A program made the position numbers and the translations under genes. The notes beneath the pieces are model-generated. The model was given only the letters and a program-made list of their open reading frames with translations. It had not been told where the DNA came from and made no database searches. From Acetobacterium bakii (GTDB lineage Bacteria; Bacillota; Clostridia; Eubacteriales; Eubacteriaceae), in NCBI RefSeq assembly GCF_001263355.1, contig NZ_LGYO01000011.1:62001-126000 (forward strand): a stretch of DNA of 64,000 bases, read 5' to 3'. This document shows, piece by piece, positions 34,225-47,600 of this stretch (position 1 is the stretch's first letter; each line of letters begins with the position of its first letter).

Positions 34225-36372
34225 ATGCAATCATTGAAAAAGTTTATTTCAGGTCATATAAACGATCTAAAAAAACAAAAAGTATTCTTCATATTGTCAT
34301 TGATGCTGTTAATTGTTTTCGGTGGTCTTTTTTTAACGAGTACCTGGCAAATCAGTATTAAGGTTACCACCGGTAAAGCAGTCGAACTTGCAGAGGCCGG
34401 AGCGGCTGGATTTCAAAAAAAAGCCATTGAGAATCTGGAACTCATTCCCGCAGATGTTCAAAAAATTGACTATCAACAAATTAAAGAAAGTCTGACAAAT
34501 CTTGTTAATCTGAATAATGACATTCGTTTTTCTTATCTCTATGCACTAAGGGATGGCAAAATTTATTTTATGGCAGATTCTGAACAGCCGGATTCAGTTG
34601 ATTATTCACCGCCGGGACAAGCGTATCCCGAAGCAACCGAAATGGACTTCCAGGTATTCAATGAGGGAAAAACATTGGTAACTGGGCCCACCATCGATCG
34701 ATGGGGAAACTGGATCAGTGTGCTGGTTCCCATAATGGACTCAAAAACAGGGGAAGTTATTGCGGTATTCGGTGTGGACTATCCTGCGGATAATTGGAAT
34801 CATATCGCAATGAAGGATCTGTTGAGGTCCGCTATCATTTTGTGCTTTCTCTTTTTGATTTTATTGTTTTTTTATAGAATCCTCATGAAAAATACGGATT
34901 TAAAAGAAGAAAAAAATAAATTATCAATTGTGACCAATCAATTACAGGAAAGAGAGACGTTATTCAGAAATATTTTTGAACAGGCTCCCATCGGCATTGC
35001 AATGGTTGATGAAAGGATGAATAATACAACAATTAATCCATCCTTTAATAAAATAATCGGTCGAACAAAAGAAAAAAACAGTTCTTTTAATTGGATGGAT
35101 ATTACCCACCCGGATGATGTTCAAAAGGATCTTGATTTTTTCACAAAATTTAAGACCGGGGAAATCGGTAATTATTCTATTGAAAAAAGGTACATTAAAC
35201 CGGATGGCTCTCTGGTTTGGGTTCAGATGATGATCACAGCTTTACAATTTGGTGCTAATAAGGGTTATTTGTGTATGGTCGAAGATATCTCCGAGCGTAG
35301 GCATAGAGACGAACAAATCCATTATATCAGCGAGCATGATGATATGACCGGCTTGTATAATCGCCGGTTTTTCGAACAGGAACTGAAGCGAATGGATTCG
35401 GAAGCGTTTTTTCCAGTTTCCCTGATTATTGGTGATATTAATGGGGTTAAACTAATCAACGATGCTTTTGGATACGCAGAGGGCGACCGGCTCATCATTC
35501 AAATCGCAGAGATTCTGAAGAGCTGTTGTCGACCGGGAGATATTCTGGTTAGAAGCAGTGGCGATGAATTCAGAATCATATTGCCCAATACCGCTGCCGG
35601 AACAGCCAATGACATATTAAAAAAAATCAAAGGGGCCTGTGAATCCTATAATAAGGAAACTACCAATGAGATTATTTATCTTAATCTTTCTCTGGGTTGC
35701 GGAACAAAGGAATCGGCGGAAGAAATAATTAGCGGGATTGAAAAAGAAGCTGAAGACAACATGCGCAAACAGAAACTGATGGAGCATCGGAGTACCCAAA
35801 GCTCTATTGTATCTTCGATTAGGGCGACGATGTTTGAAAAAAGTCAGGAAACCGAAGAGCATGCCCAGCGTTTAATACAATTATCCAAAAGTATTGGTAT
35901 GACCCTTCATCTTTCACAAAAGGAACTTGATAAATTGGAGTTGTTTGCAATGCTTCATGATATAGGTAAAATTGGAATTGCTGATCATATTTTAAATAAA
36001 CCGGGAAAATTAACCGATCAAGAATGGGAAATCATGAAAAAGCATCCTGAAATCGGATATCGGATTGCCATGTCCGCTCCGGAGCTTGAACAAATCGCAG
36101 AATATATTCTTAGCCATCATGAGAAATGGGATGGAACTGGATATCCTCAGGGGTTAAAAGGTGGTGCTATACCATTGGCGGCCCGAATTATTGCCGTAGC
36201 TGATGCCTATGATGCGATGACCAGCGACCGACCCTACCGAAAAGCCATGGATCAAGAAGTGGCAATCAATGAGATTGTTCGAAATGCCGGAACTCAATTT
36301 GATCCGGATATTGTGAACATCTTTATTAATAATGGTATCAGTGACCAAAAAGTTCAGCAAATTAAAATATAA
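34225..36372 (+). CDS. membrane PAS-GGDEF(SGDEF)-HD-GYP c-di-GMP protein
   Basis: A 715-residue sensor. An N-terminal helix (about 18-38), an extracellular sensor domain (about 40-195), a second helix (about 196-216), a PAS domain (about 240-360), a GGDEF-like domain and an HD-GYP phosphodiesterase domain follow in that order. The GGDEF signature is SGDEF (residues 445-449), which may or may not cyclise GTP. The HD pair is His578-Asp579 (HDIGK) and the GYP site is at 639-641 (GTGYPQGLKG), so hydrolysis of c-di-GMP is likely. GTG at 34213 is open, but GAGTGGGA favours 34225. Followed by a related gene 23 bases on. Confidence 0.9.
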   Translation: MQSLKKFISGHINDLKKQKVFFILSLMLLIVFGGLFLTSTWQISIKVTTGKAVELAEAGAAGFQKKAIENLELIPADVQKIDYQQIKESLTNLVNLNNDIRFSYLYALRDGKIYFMADSEQPDSVDYSPPGQAYPEATEMDFQVFNEGKTLVTGPTIDRWGNWISVLVPIMDSKTGEVIAVFGVDYPADNWNHIAMKDLLRSAIILCFLFLILLFFYRILMKNTDLKEEKNKLSIVTNQLQERETLFRNIFEQAPIGIAMVDERMNNTTINPSFNKIIGRTKEKNSSFNWMDITHPDDVQKDLDFFTKFKTGEIGNYSIEKRYIKPDGSLVWVQMMITALQFGANKGYLCMVEDISERRHRDEQIHYISEHDDMTGLYNRRFFEQELKRMDSEAFFPVSLIIGDINGVKLINDAFGYAEGDRLIIQIAEILKSCCRPGDILVRSSGDEFRIILPNTAAGTANDILKKIKGACESYNKETTNEIIYLNLSLGCGTKESAEEIISGIEKEAEDNMRKQKLMEHRSTQSSIVSSIRATMFEKSQETEEHAQRLIQLSKSIGMTLHLSQKELDKLELFAMLHDIGKIGIADHILNKPGKLTDQEWEIMKKHPEIGYRIAMSAPELEQIAEYILSHHEKWDGTGYPQGLKGGAIPLAARIIAVADAYDAMTSDRPYRKAMDQEVAINEIVRNAGTQFDPDIVNIFINNGISDQKVQQIKI

Positions 36373-36395
36373 TAGGATTGGAGGGTGGTGAAAAA

Positions 36396-38252
36396 ATGGA
36401 AAAATACGGATTGCCGGTACTCATGATCATTATTACTATAAGCTTAATAAGTTTAGTCATATATATAATCAGGAAAAAATTGAAAAAGAAGAAAAAGAAT
36501 CAGGAAATTCGTCGATTTAATGAATTAGTGCAGACCTTTATTGAATCAGAAGAAATTCCGGTTTCTTTGAAAGATGAACAATTTAATTATATTTTTGTAA
36601 ATGAAGCCATGGAAGAATTTTATGGAAAAGATATTACCGAAATCATCGGATATGATGACTTTGATTTCATGGATGAGTTAAGCGCAATCAAACAACGAAA
36701 AACCGATAAAAAGGTACTGGAAACCAAATCTTTTGTTACCGACCAGGAAATTGCCAAGGGTAATATTTACAAAACAACCAAGTTCCCGGTAGATTTGTTA
36801 AACGGAAATTTTGGCATTGGGTCATACATTCGAATTGTGGCAGGAAAAGAAAAATATTTACAAACCCTTCTCTCCATTGGGGATGGCGTTCTGGTTGTGG
36901 ATCGACAGGGGAAAATTGAAATGCTAAATGGCGCAGCGGAAAAAATGACGGGGTGGTCCGCAGAAGAAGCCGTTGGCAGGGATTATAAGGAAGTGTTTGT
37001 TTTACAGCATGAAGTAAATGGCGGTGTCATTAATGATCCCATTGAAACAGTTTTCAAAACAAAGGCGACAAAGGAACTTGATAGCCATGCGGTATTGGTT
37101 TCCAAAGACGGAAAAAAATATCACCTGGAAGACAGTGTGGCACCGGTCAGCGATGAAAGCGGAAAGATAACCGGTGCTGTTATTGTATTTAGAGATGTAA
37201 CCGATAAAAAAGAAGAACGGAAAAAGAATGAATACCTGAGCTTCCATGATTCCCTCACCGGCTTATACAATCGCCGGTTTTTCGAAGAAGAAATGAATCG
37301 CCTGGATATTGAACGAAATCTGCCGATCTCCATTATCATTGGAGATGTGGATGGATTAAAATTGACCAATGATATTTTTGGACATGATGCCGGGGATGAA
37401 CTGCTCAAAAAAGTTTCTGAAATATTTAAAAAAGTGTGTCGGGCCGATGATATTATTGCCCGCTGGGGTGGGGATGAATTTGCGATTTTACTCCCGCAGA
37501 CACAAAAGAAGGAAGCCCAAATAATAACCGATCGCATAAAAGATAACTTTTCCAGGGAGAAGATTAAAGGCATTAAGGGCAGTGTTTCAATGGGTTATGC
37601 CACAAAGTATCAACCCGATGAAAGTATTCTGGCGGTGCTGGCCGGAGCCGAAGAAAATATGTACATGGAAAAAACCCTTGAACGGGGGCAGAACAAGGAA
37701 GACACCTTTAATGTTATTGTGGACACCCTTTATGGCGCTTTTCCGGATGAGGCTAAACACGCCCGGCGAACCAGTGAAATTTGCAAGAAAATAGCCCGAA
37801 AGATGAATTTATCCGAAGCCGACATCAATAAGGTCGCCAAGGCTGCCTATCTCCATGATATTGGAAAAGTTGCACTGGATAAGGAAGCTTTAAAGAAAGA
37901 TACGAAACTGACCGAAGATGAATCGAAGGAGATGAAACTCCACCCGGTTGTAGGATATCGCATCCTCAATGCTTTTGACCATACCATGGATTTAGCTCCG
38001 GTGGTACTGGGCCACCATGAACGATGGGATGGCACCGGATATCCCCAGGGAACAAAGGCTGAAGAAACGCCGAAGCTGGCCAGAATAATCTCGGTTGGCG
38101 AGCATTTTGACGAAATGACAACCGACAAACCCTACCGCAGAGCATTCAGTAATCGGATTGCCTTGGAAGAAATGAAACGAAATGCCGGGACTCATTATGA
38201 TCCGGATATTGTCGAGGCGCTGATTAAGGTGATTTATGATGAATTACGTTAA
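36396..38252 (+). CDS. PAS-GGDEF-HD-GYP c-di-GMP protein
   Basis: A 618-residue protein with one N-terminal helix (about 5-24), two PAS-like domains (about 45-140 and 150-270), an intact GGDEF (RWGGDEF, residues 356-362) and an HD-GYP-like domain (HDIGK with His487-Asp488; GTGYPQG with GYP at 548-550). Both synthesis and breakdown of c-di-GMP are possible. The signalling input is cytoplasmic PAS. GGAGGGTGG precedes the start; it is probably co-transcribed with the upstream gene. Confidence 0.9.
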   Translation: MEKYGLPVLMIIITISLISLVIYIIRKKLKKKKKNQEIRRFNELVQTFIESEEIPVSLKDEQFNYIFVNEAMEEFYGKDITEIIGYDDFDFMDELSAIKQRKTDKKVLETKSFVTDQEIAKGNIYKTTKFPVDLLNGNFGIGSYIRIVAGKEKYLQTLLSIGDGVLVVDRQGKIEMLNGAAEKMTGWSAEEAVGRDYKEVFVLQHEVNGGVINDPIETVFKTKATKELDSHAVLVSKDGKKYHLEDSVAPVSDESGKITGAVIVFRDVTDKKEERKKNEYLSFHDSLTGLYNRRFFEEEMNRLDIERNLPISIIIGDVDGLKLTNDIFGHDAGDELLKKVSEIFKKVCRADDIIARWGGDEFAILLPQTQKKEAQIITDRIKDNFSREKIKGIKGSVSMGYATKYQPDESILAVLAGAEENMYMEKTLERGQNKEDTFNVIVDTLYGAFPDEAKHARRTSEICKKIARKMNLSEADINKVAKAAYLHDIGKVALDKEALKKDTKLTEDESKEMKLHPVVGYRILNAFDHTMDLAPVVLGHHERWDGTGYPQGTKAEETPKLARIISVGEHFDEMTTDKPYRRAFSNRIALEEMKRNAGTHYDPDIVEALIKVIYDELR

Positions 38253-38273
38253 AAGACCATAGTATTAGTTAAT

Positions 38274-38315
38274 AAAAAGGCCGGCATCTTTAATTAAAGA
38301 TGCCGGCCTTTTTAT
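38274..38315 (+). terminator. intrinsic terminator after the GGDEF/HD-GYP pair
   Basis: AAAAAGGCCGGCATCTTT paired with AAAGATGCCGGCCTTTTT, an 18-bp perfect stem that is symmetrical and can act on both strands. Confidence 0.92.
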
Positions 38316-38605
38316 CTTTTTGTCAGCAAAATAACGGGATTCAAGATTAAATAAAAAGAGTGAAATTTTAAAGAAAAACCTACAGAAAACCTTGATTATG
38401 TCGATTAAATTTAGAATAGGATTGGTTTGGGCAGAATCAATATGAAACTGGAATCAGTGAAAATCCAATAGTTTGGATACGATGAGGTAAGGCTGTCACC
38501 CTTGCTTTTTATGGTTTTGACAATTTGTTTAACAGAATAAGAATAAATTCAGACATGTTACAAACAAAAATTATCGGATCATAAAAAACAAAGGAGCGAC
38601 ACAAC
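38316..38605 (+). other. 290-bp leader ahead of the giant surface protein
   Basis: No gene. A short hairpin GTAAGG/CCTTGC followed by TTTTT lies near 38486-38511, and TTGACA at 38517-38522 could be a -35 with a poor -10. A GGAATCAGTGAAAATCC segment near 38451 looks loosely like part of a cobalamin-riboswitch core, but the other required boxes are missing. Confidence 0.4.
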
Positions 38606-41600
38606 ATGAAATTTTTAAAAAACCTGGCATTAATGCTATCATTGGTATTGGTATTAAATACCATACTGCCCCAAGCGGCGGTTTTTGCGCAAGAGGCGAG
38701 TAACAATTTAGAAATAAATGGATCCACAGTCAACGTTACGTTGACGGACTTCAACCCAGCATTTGGAACAGTCACATTAAGCAGTGGAGGTCAAACTGGA
38801 CCGGGAGTCTACCCTAAGGGATCAATATTGACAATCAATGCAGTGGCCAACCCAGGCTACGAAGTTTATCTCGTTTATGCATCCATGGGGGGACGAATCT
38901 TCGAAACCCCTTTGCCTGTAAGCAATCAACAATTAGATGCTGATACGGTCATCTCAGTGGCATTTATCTCGGATTCTCAACCGGTCAGTACTGCGAACGT
39001 TTATTACCAGGGTTTGCCCGCTCAATTTGGAAGCATGTCAGTAAGTGGAAGCGACGGTCAAACCGGCAATGGCGACTATCCGATGGGATCGACTTTGAAT
39101 GTTGATGTAAAAACAATTAATGGCTATGTCGTTACCTCAATTGTGGCATATTTTGACAAAGGGTATACCCAGCATTTTGACAATACAACCTCTGCCAGTT
39201 TTATCTTGACTGGAGACGTGACCATCGAAGCACAGGTTGTTGGGGGCTATAATATCGTCGTGGAAAGTTCAGATCCAACCCGGGGAACCGTTTTTAATGA
39301 AACCGGTTCATACAGCTCGCTGGATAGTGTGTATTTGTGCGCTACCGGCAACCCCGGTTATGAATGCACGGGCTATTATTTTATTGATGCCAACAATCAA
39401 ACAGCCTACACTGCCTATACCGAGCCGGTGTATGTACCGGTGACAGAATCAGGCACCTATCAAATGATTTTTGGACCAACGATATGTACGGTGGCAGCAG
39501 TGAGTGCCGGAAATGGAACAGTAATTGGCGGGGGTAATGTTGCCAACGGCTCTAAGGTGACGCTCACAGCCACCCCCAACGCCGGCTATAAGTTCAGCCA
39601 ATGGACCGATGAAAATACTGTGGTTGTTGGTACAAACCCGACCTTAAGCATCACGGTGACAGATAATGGTAAATATACCGCCAGTTTTGTTCCTGATACC
39701 GTAGAAATTCAGGTTTCGGCGGATCCCACAGGGGGCGGAACAGTAAGTGGCAGCGGTACCTATGTAAGTGGAACTTCAGTGACACTTACTGCCACACCCG
39801 CAGAGAATTATTGTTTTGTCCAGTGGATTAATCCCCAAACACAGGCGGTTATCAGTAAAAAGAGTAATTATACCTTTACCGCCAGTGCCGCAACATCGGG
39901 TCAATATTCGGCGGTGTTTGAAGTAAAAATGATCCCGGTACAGATTTCCAAGGTAGCTTCCCCGGCATCGCTTCAGTCGATTACAGTGATGCCGGCAGCC
40001 GGGAACTATGCCAGTGGAACCGTTTTGCCTTTGGAAGCCCGGTGGACCGGCTCTGCTGTTACGTTTTTGGGTTGGTATGCAAACGGCGTTTTATTATCCA
40101 GCGAGATCAACTTTAATTATACTGTAACCGAACCAGTGCTGATTACCGCGGTATTTGATACAGATTGGGGTTCAGTTATCGTTTTTGGAAATCCATTTTC
40201 ATCAAGAACCGTGGATATTGATATCCAGCCCATAGGCACGTCTCTGAATTATAACGGTCAATCCGACAACTACGATTTTGTGAACTGGACCAATCCTGCA
40301 GGCGCGGTTGTGAGCAGTAACCCAAACCTCGATGTTGAGGTGCAAACGGGGTTACAGACCTTTATTGCCAACGTTACGCCTAAAATATTTACCATTTCCG
40401 TTATCGAAACTCCAACCAGGGGAGGTACCGTCCAGGTTACTTCGGATTCTTCGATACCATACGGAAAAAATGCTACGGTTGAAGCAACAGCGTCACCGGG
40501 ATACTCATTTAACAGTTGGACAGATGGCGATACCGGGCAGATTATGAGCACAACCCCAACTTATACCTTTGGACCGGAAAAAAATACTAATCTGGTGGCT
40601 CATTTTACCCAAAATACCTATGCCCTGGATCTGACAGCTGATCCAAGCGATGGTGGAACCGTCGTCGGCAGTGCAGATAATCTGACTTATGGACAGGTCG
40701 TTAATATTCAGGCAATTCCCAATGATGAATACAATTTTAATGGCTGGGTTGATGAGTATGGGAATACTGTTTCTACCAGTGCAAAATATAGTGTCACCAT
40801 TGTTGGAAACATGTCCCTAACGGCGACTTTTTCCGAAATCCAGTATCCGATCTCCGCAACTGCAAACCCCAGTGAAGGCGGAACCGTGACTGGAAGCGGT
40901 TCTTTTGTGAATGGCGCAGCCGTTACCTTGAATGCAACGCCCAGTCCAAATTATAACTTTATTCGCTGGACCCTGGGTGATTCAGAGTTAGCGGTAAGCT
41001 CAAGTCCTCAATATAGCTTTACCGCCAGTGAAGCTACCCAGGGAAATTATACCGCTGTTTTTGAATTAAAATCTTATTCGGTAGATATTTCATTGCTGGC
41101 TCAGGCATCTGTGGCCGATCAGGTAACGATCACTCCTCAAAGCGGTCTTTACAGCTACGGGACAGTGCTGCCTCTTGATGCAGTTGTAACAGTTCCAAAT
41201 CCCGCCCTGCGTTTTTTGGGATGGTATGAAAATGGGAAAGAGCTTAGCAAAGATCAAAATTTCGATTATACGGTAACCCAGGCAACCAAGCTTTCAGCTA
41301 TTTTTGTTACCGATTACGGCGTCATCATTTCCTATGGGGATCCTCTTGGGATCCAACCGCCAGATGTGATTATAGCGCCCATGTATGAGAATAAAACCAT
41401 TTCAGCGGCAACGAATCTGCCCTATAATTTTGTCAACTGGACGGATTCCGATGGCAATATCTGCACAGACTCCAATGGCCATCCCTATACGATTTCGCAA
41501 CTCCCCGTAACAGTGGGTCCGGACTGGGTAAAGACCTATGTGGCTCACTATGCCCCAAAATCCTTTAATGTGTCGGTTGTCGAAAAAACTCCTGGCGGAA

Positions 41601-44600
41601 CCGCGAGCGCCTCCCGGATTTCGTTGCTTTACGGGGAATGGCTGACAGTGACGGCTGTGCCGGACCCGGGGTATGTTTTTGTGAACTGGACGGACATTCC
41701 CACCGGAAACGTTTTCAGCCGGAATCCGAACTGGACTTTTCTTCCGGCTGATAACGTGAATCTGCAAGCTAACTTTTCGCAGATTGCTTATACGGTCGAT
41801 TTAAATGCTGATGCCGAAGGCGGAGGAACGGTTGCCTGGGCTGATTACCCGACAGATGGACCTTATTATGGGGATATCATAACGGCGGTCGCCACGCCAG
41901 ATCCTAATTTTGTCTTTGATGGCTGGGTTAACGCAGCCGGAGATATTGTCACCGGGGACAGCTCCTTAAATTATACGGTTACCGGCAATGATACCTTAAC
42001 CGGAGCTTTTCATGCGAGCCAAAACACCATCACGGCCGTTGCCAACCCCGCGACGATGGGGACCGCCACCGGAGGAGCGGTTTATAACTATAAAGATCAG
42101 GCCACGCTGACAGCCACACCCAATACCGGGTTTGGATTTATCAATTGGACCAACAGTCTCGATGATACGGTCATTACAACGCCTTCATTGGTGTTGGATG
42201 TGGCAGAAGATATCACCTATACGGCAAACTTTGAAATACTCCCATGCCCGGTGACCCTGAATTTCATTGATCCCAGCCGTTCGGCCTACGGCAATGTTGA
42301 AATGAAGGTGTCAAGGGTGGATGCAAACGGGAACATGGATTTAATGCCGGATGGGACAGTCCCGATATATGGGGATCAGGTCGTGCTGACGGCCACTCCT
42401 AATACAACCATACCAAATGTCCTTTTCAAAGACTATCTGGATGGCAACACTGGAGTTTTGATTACCTATGATGCGGTTTATACCATTGCCGCCATTGCTG
42501 AACCGATGGACATTCAATATGATTTTGTCCAGGAGTATACCGTGGTAGTCCCTGTTTCAGCCGAGTGGACAGACAATTACCAGCGGAATCGGCTTCCCGG
42601 GGTTTTTCCCCAGGTGACCCAGTTCCCCAACGCCCAAGTCAGCGGTAATTTCAAAGATTCGGTTACCCTTAATTACGGAACTGTGGATCCCAATCTGGTT
42701 TTTGACGGCTGGTATACGGACACGGATACCCCGGTTTTAGTGAGCAGTGAGCTGTCATTCAGCTATCAGCTGCTGGATACTACCCCGCTGATTGCCAAAC
42801 TGCATTTAAAAGACATTGGAATTCCCGTGGAAAATGCCTTTACCAGTGAGGGATCCGTTCCCGGAGTGGATTTAATTGGTGGAGAGGTTTCCGGCAATGG
42901 GTATCGAAATGTCGGTGAAACCTTTAATATCAGTGCTTCCGTGGATGCGGATTATAGCTTTGAAAACTGGACTCAAGGGACTGAAAAACTTAGTAAAACG
43001 ACAAGCTTTACCTATATTGCAGCCGGTCAGCCGGGCATTGATGCGATCCCGTTACAGGCAAATTATTCACCAAAATCCTGCTACTTGACAGTAACGGCAA
43101 ATCCTAAAGCTGGTGGAAATGCGGCGCCGTCGGGCTACTATCCTTATGGAACCTTGGTTACTGTATCCCAGGGAAATCAGGCCGATTATAAATTTTCCCA
43201 TTTTGAAGATGAAAAGGGCAAAACTTTAACAAGTGCGGTGCCAAATAACAAAGCTGGCACGATCAATCTCTACATCACCGGAAACACCACTGTTGTGGCT
43301 GTCTATAACAAAAGCAATGGAGATACGGCAACAGAGATAGTGAAATTTTTTGCGACCATCGCCAGTCTTGCGGCGATTGCCGCCGGTATTGCCGCAGCCA
43401 TTTACCTGGGCGAAGAAGAACTATTGGCAGATGCCGAAATAGAGGCTGCAGAAGTGGCCTTCGAACTACTGGAAGATATAGCCGCAGGCATCACCGATGA
43501 TGACCCGGATCCTGACCCGGATGACAATAACCATGTAACGATTACCACCATAGCCACGCCGGCAGAAGCCGGAATGGCAATCGGCGGAGAAGCTTACCGC
43601 GTCGGTGAAATGGCTGTCTTAAAAGCCACCGCAAATCCAGGTTGGGTTTTTGAAAATTGGACCTGCAGTGATGCACTAAAAGTCATCGATGACCCCTTAG
43701 CAGAAAGCATGTCTTTCTTTGTGAACGAAACTGAAAAAGGATCCATTTACACCGCCCATTTTAAGGAAGAATTCACGATTACCACCAATGCGACTCCAGA
43801 AGTTGGCGGAACGGTTACCGCCACTCATACAGTGGTAAGCGGAGAACCCGCAACAGTCACAGCCACGGCAAATGAAAATTATATTTTTGACGGCTGGTAT
43901 GAAAATGAACTTCTTGTCTCGCCTGATGAAATCTATACCCTTGATGCGGTCTTATCTGATCATATTCTGACTGCTCAGTTTGAGCTGGGAGCCAATGTGA
44001 ATCTCACCTGTGATCCCGTGTCAATGGATGAATTTATAACCCTATCCGGAAATGGATTGAATAAAATAGGTGAAGAAGTTACCGTCACTGCCGTCCTTGA
44101 TCCGGAGCAGACGGATAACTATATATTCAAGGGCTGGTATGCCGCACTAACAGATGAAGTGCCGTTATCAACGGAAGCAATATATACCTTCATACTGGAA
44201 GAAGACACGACATTGATTGCCAGTTATGAAGGCGCAGTTACGATTACCACCAATGCATTACCGGATGACGGCGGAACCGTTACACTAACCCAGGAAGCGG
44301 TCATTGGAGACACGGTAACGCTAACTGCGACCCCTGCTGAAGGCTATGTCTGTGACGGCTGGTTTGAAGATGAGGCTCAAGTATCCGAGGATGAAACCTA
44401 TACCTTTGAAGCCGCAACTGATCGCACTCTTACCGCTCAGTTTGAGTTGGGAGCCAATGTGACCCTTACTTCTGATCCCCTTGAAATGGAACCCTTGGTC
44501 ACCCTAACCGGAGACGGCTGTCGTAAAATTGGGGAAGAAACGACGGTTACGGCTGTGCTTGATGAAGATCAGACGGAAAATTATATCTTTAATGGCTGGT

Positions 44601-47600
44601 ATGCATCATTAGCTGATGATGTTGCCTTGTCCACATCTGAAACTTACACTTTCATTTTGGAAGAAGATACCACACTGATTGCCAGCTATAAAGAAAATTC
44701 ATTCACCGTGGACGTGACTTCGGAAGATGTTACAATGGGAACGGTCAGCCAAACCGGAACCAACCCATATAAACTGTCGGATTCGGTAACCGTAACGGCG
44801 GTGTCGGAAAAAGGATATAAATTTGCCTACTGGTCAAATGGAAATAGTGTATCGGTTTCTCAGCTCGCGGAATATACCTTCGACGTAACCGATGACGAAA
44901 CTTTAATCGCCAATTTCGTTGGCAATTCGGTTAAGATCCAAGTGCAGTGTGATTATGTTGAGGGTGGAACGGTCACCTCGGATGATGTCGACATACCGGA
45001 AACCGGGCTGGTCACCACTGCTGGGGAGTCCATCACTTTAAAAGCCGAAGAAAAGAAAGACTATGAATTTGAAGGCTGGTATGAAAATGGAAAGAAGGTC
45101 GAAAAGAAAGACACCTATACCTTTGTAGCCGAAAAAGATCGCACCTTGGTGGCAGCATTTTCTCATAAAGGATTGTGGCTGTTAGCTTTCCCGGATCCCA
45201 TTGAAGGGGGGCGGGTTTATAAGATCCATCAGACTTCGGAAACCAAGGACGAATTCTACCTTAATGCCGTACCTCTAACAGGTTATGAATTTGTTGGCTG
45301 GTACGATATATTGGGGATTAAGGTTTGTGATACACCGGAATACGACTTTGTGGGTTATATTGATCATATCATTTTTGGAAAATTTAAGCCCATTCAATAT
45401 AATGTATCAGTTGATATTGAGTCGGCTCAGGGCGGAACCGTATCCGGAACAGGCACCTCTGATTACGGAAAACCAGTGACCTTAACGGCAACACCGAAAC
45501 TGGGCTATGTGTTTAATGGCTATTCAGACAGTACCGGAAGCCTTGTCTGTGCGGATGCTGTTTACACCTTTACCATCCGGGAAGATGTTCAGCTAACAGC
45601 GAACTTCTCACCGCAAACCTATAATGTCACGGCCACTGTTAATGATCCTAACCTGGGCAGTGTTTCCGATGCCGGCACCTATCCCGCCGGAGAATCGGTT
45701 TCACTTGAAGCCTCACCTGTTGCTGGGGCCCGGCTGGTGGGCTGGTTTGAAAATGGACAGTGCGTCAGTCAGGAGAGTACCTATACTTTTACGGCCACTG
45801 CTGACCGCAACCTGGAGGTTGATTTCAGCAATGAAGCATTTGTCCTGACCATCATGGCAGATCCGGTTTCAGGTGGAAGCGTATCAGGGGAAGGTGGTTA
45901 CAATCCGTCTTCCGAGGCTGATCAGGCCAGCATATCGGCAATACCTTCACCAGGTTACGCTTTTACCGCCTGGATAGATGCAGAAACCGGGGAGCAGGTT
46001 TCCATATTAAGCAGTGATGCGATTACGCTTACCAAAGACACCAATCTGACGGCAGTTTTCACACCGAATATTTACCAGGTGAACGTCACCAGTGGAGATG
46101 GCGGCTCAGCCACCGGAAACGGATCCTATAATTTCGGTCAAGCGGTCACATTATCTGCCAGGGCAGATATGGGATATGCTTTTGCGGGCTGGATGATGAC
46201 CGATACCGAGGGGAATCAGTCCTGTATCTCACCGGATTTGGATTATACCTTTAACTTAAATGAAGATTGGATTAATAACAGTCCCATTAATATTTCAGCA
46301 ACTTTTAAAAACACCAAGGGAGCCCTGATCATTCCCCTGGCACAAGAATATCTTCGCGGGAATATCGCCAGAGGCTATCATCTGGATGCCACCGTTGGTG
46401 ATACAACCACAGTGGAAGCTATACCCGGCTATGGTTATGAATTTACCAACTGGACAGATATCAAAGGAAATGTACTCAGTCAGGACGCAGTATATACATT
46501 TATAGTTGCTGGAGATACTGTTTTGATGGCACACTTTAAATCCACGGAGACTGTTAAACTCACGGTAACCGAAGAATCAATTTTACAGGGGAAAGCCTTT
46601 TTAGTAGGGGCTGCCATCGCTGGTGAAAAAGAAGTTGAATCGGGTCAATATGTCATGGTCTATGCGGTGGCCTATCCCGGGAATAAGTTCCTTCATTGGG
46701 TAAACCAAAACGGTTTGAAAGTCTCCAATGCCAGATGTCATCTCTTTCGGATATCTGAAGATACGACCTTAACAGCCGTATTTGAAAAAACCACCCATGA
46801 TATCAGAGCCAATGTGGATCCCGAAAGAATCGGTTATGTTTTCGGCCAGAAAACCTATACCTATGGTGACACAGCGATGTTAACGGCAATACCCTTAAAA
46901 TCACATTACATCTTGGCTTATTGGTCAGATGAAAATGGGCGCATTAAAGGAGCCGTGTCACCGGTCTTTAGACCAGTAGTCAATGGAACCAAAACCTATA
47001 CCGCTCATTTTATAAAAGTCGAGCATGAAATAACCGCCACCGCAGTGCCGGCTCAGGGGGGAACCGCTGCCGGAGGAGGATTCTACGCTGACGGGGATTC
47101 GGTGACTTTAACCGCCACCGCTAATGAGGGCTATCAGTTTGATGGCTGGTTTGTCAATGAGGTCTGTAAAAGTACCGATGAAAACTGGAGCTTTAGTGTA
47201 TCAAGCCACCTGGCTGCAGAAGCCCATTTCTCCCTGATTCCACCAGTTGTGGTACCCTATCTGGTAACAGCAATTGCAGTGCCGGATCAAGGGGGAACAG
47301 TAACTGGGGTCGGATCGTTTAATCCCGGAGATCTAGTTACTTTAACGGCCACCGCCAATGATGGCTATCAATTTGACGGTTGGTTTGTCGATGGAGTCAG
47401 TGCCAGTTCCGATACCAGCTGGACTTTTAGTGCAGCGAGCAATCTTGCAGCAGAAGCCCATTTCTCCCTGATTCCACCGGTGGTGGTAACCTATCAGGTG
47501 AGGGCAACAGCAGTTCCGGATCAAGGCGGAATTATCATAGGAGGCGGATCGTTTAATCCCGGGGATCCAGTCACTTTAAGCGCCACTACCAATGATGGCT

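Noticed and set aside
38440-38510. Cobalamin riboswitch ahead of the giant surface protein
   Set aside because: Only GGAATCAGTGAAAATCC loosely resembles the core; the CCCGC.ACUGU box and the terminal B12 box are absent.
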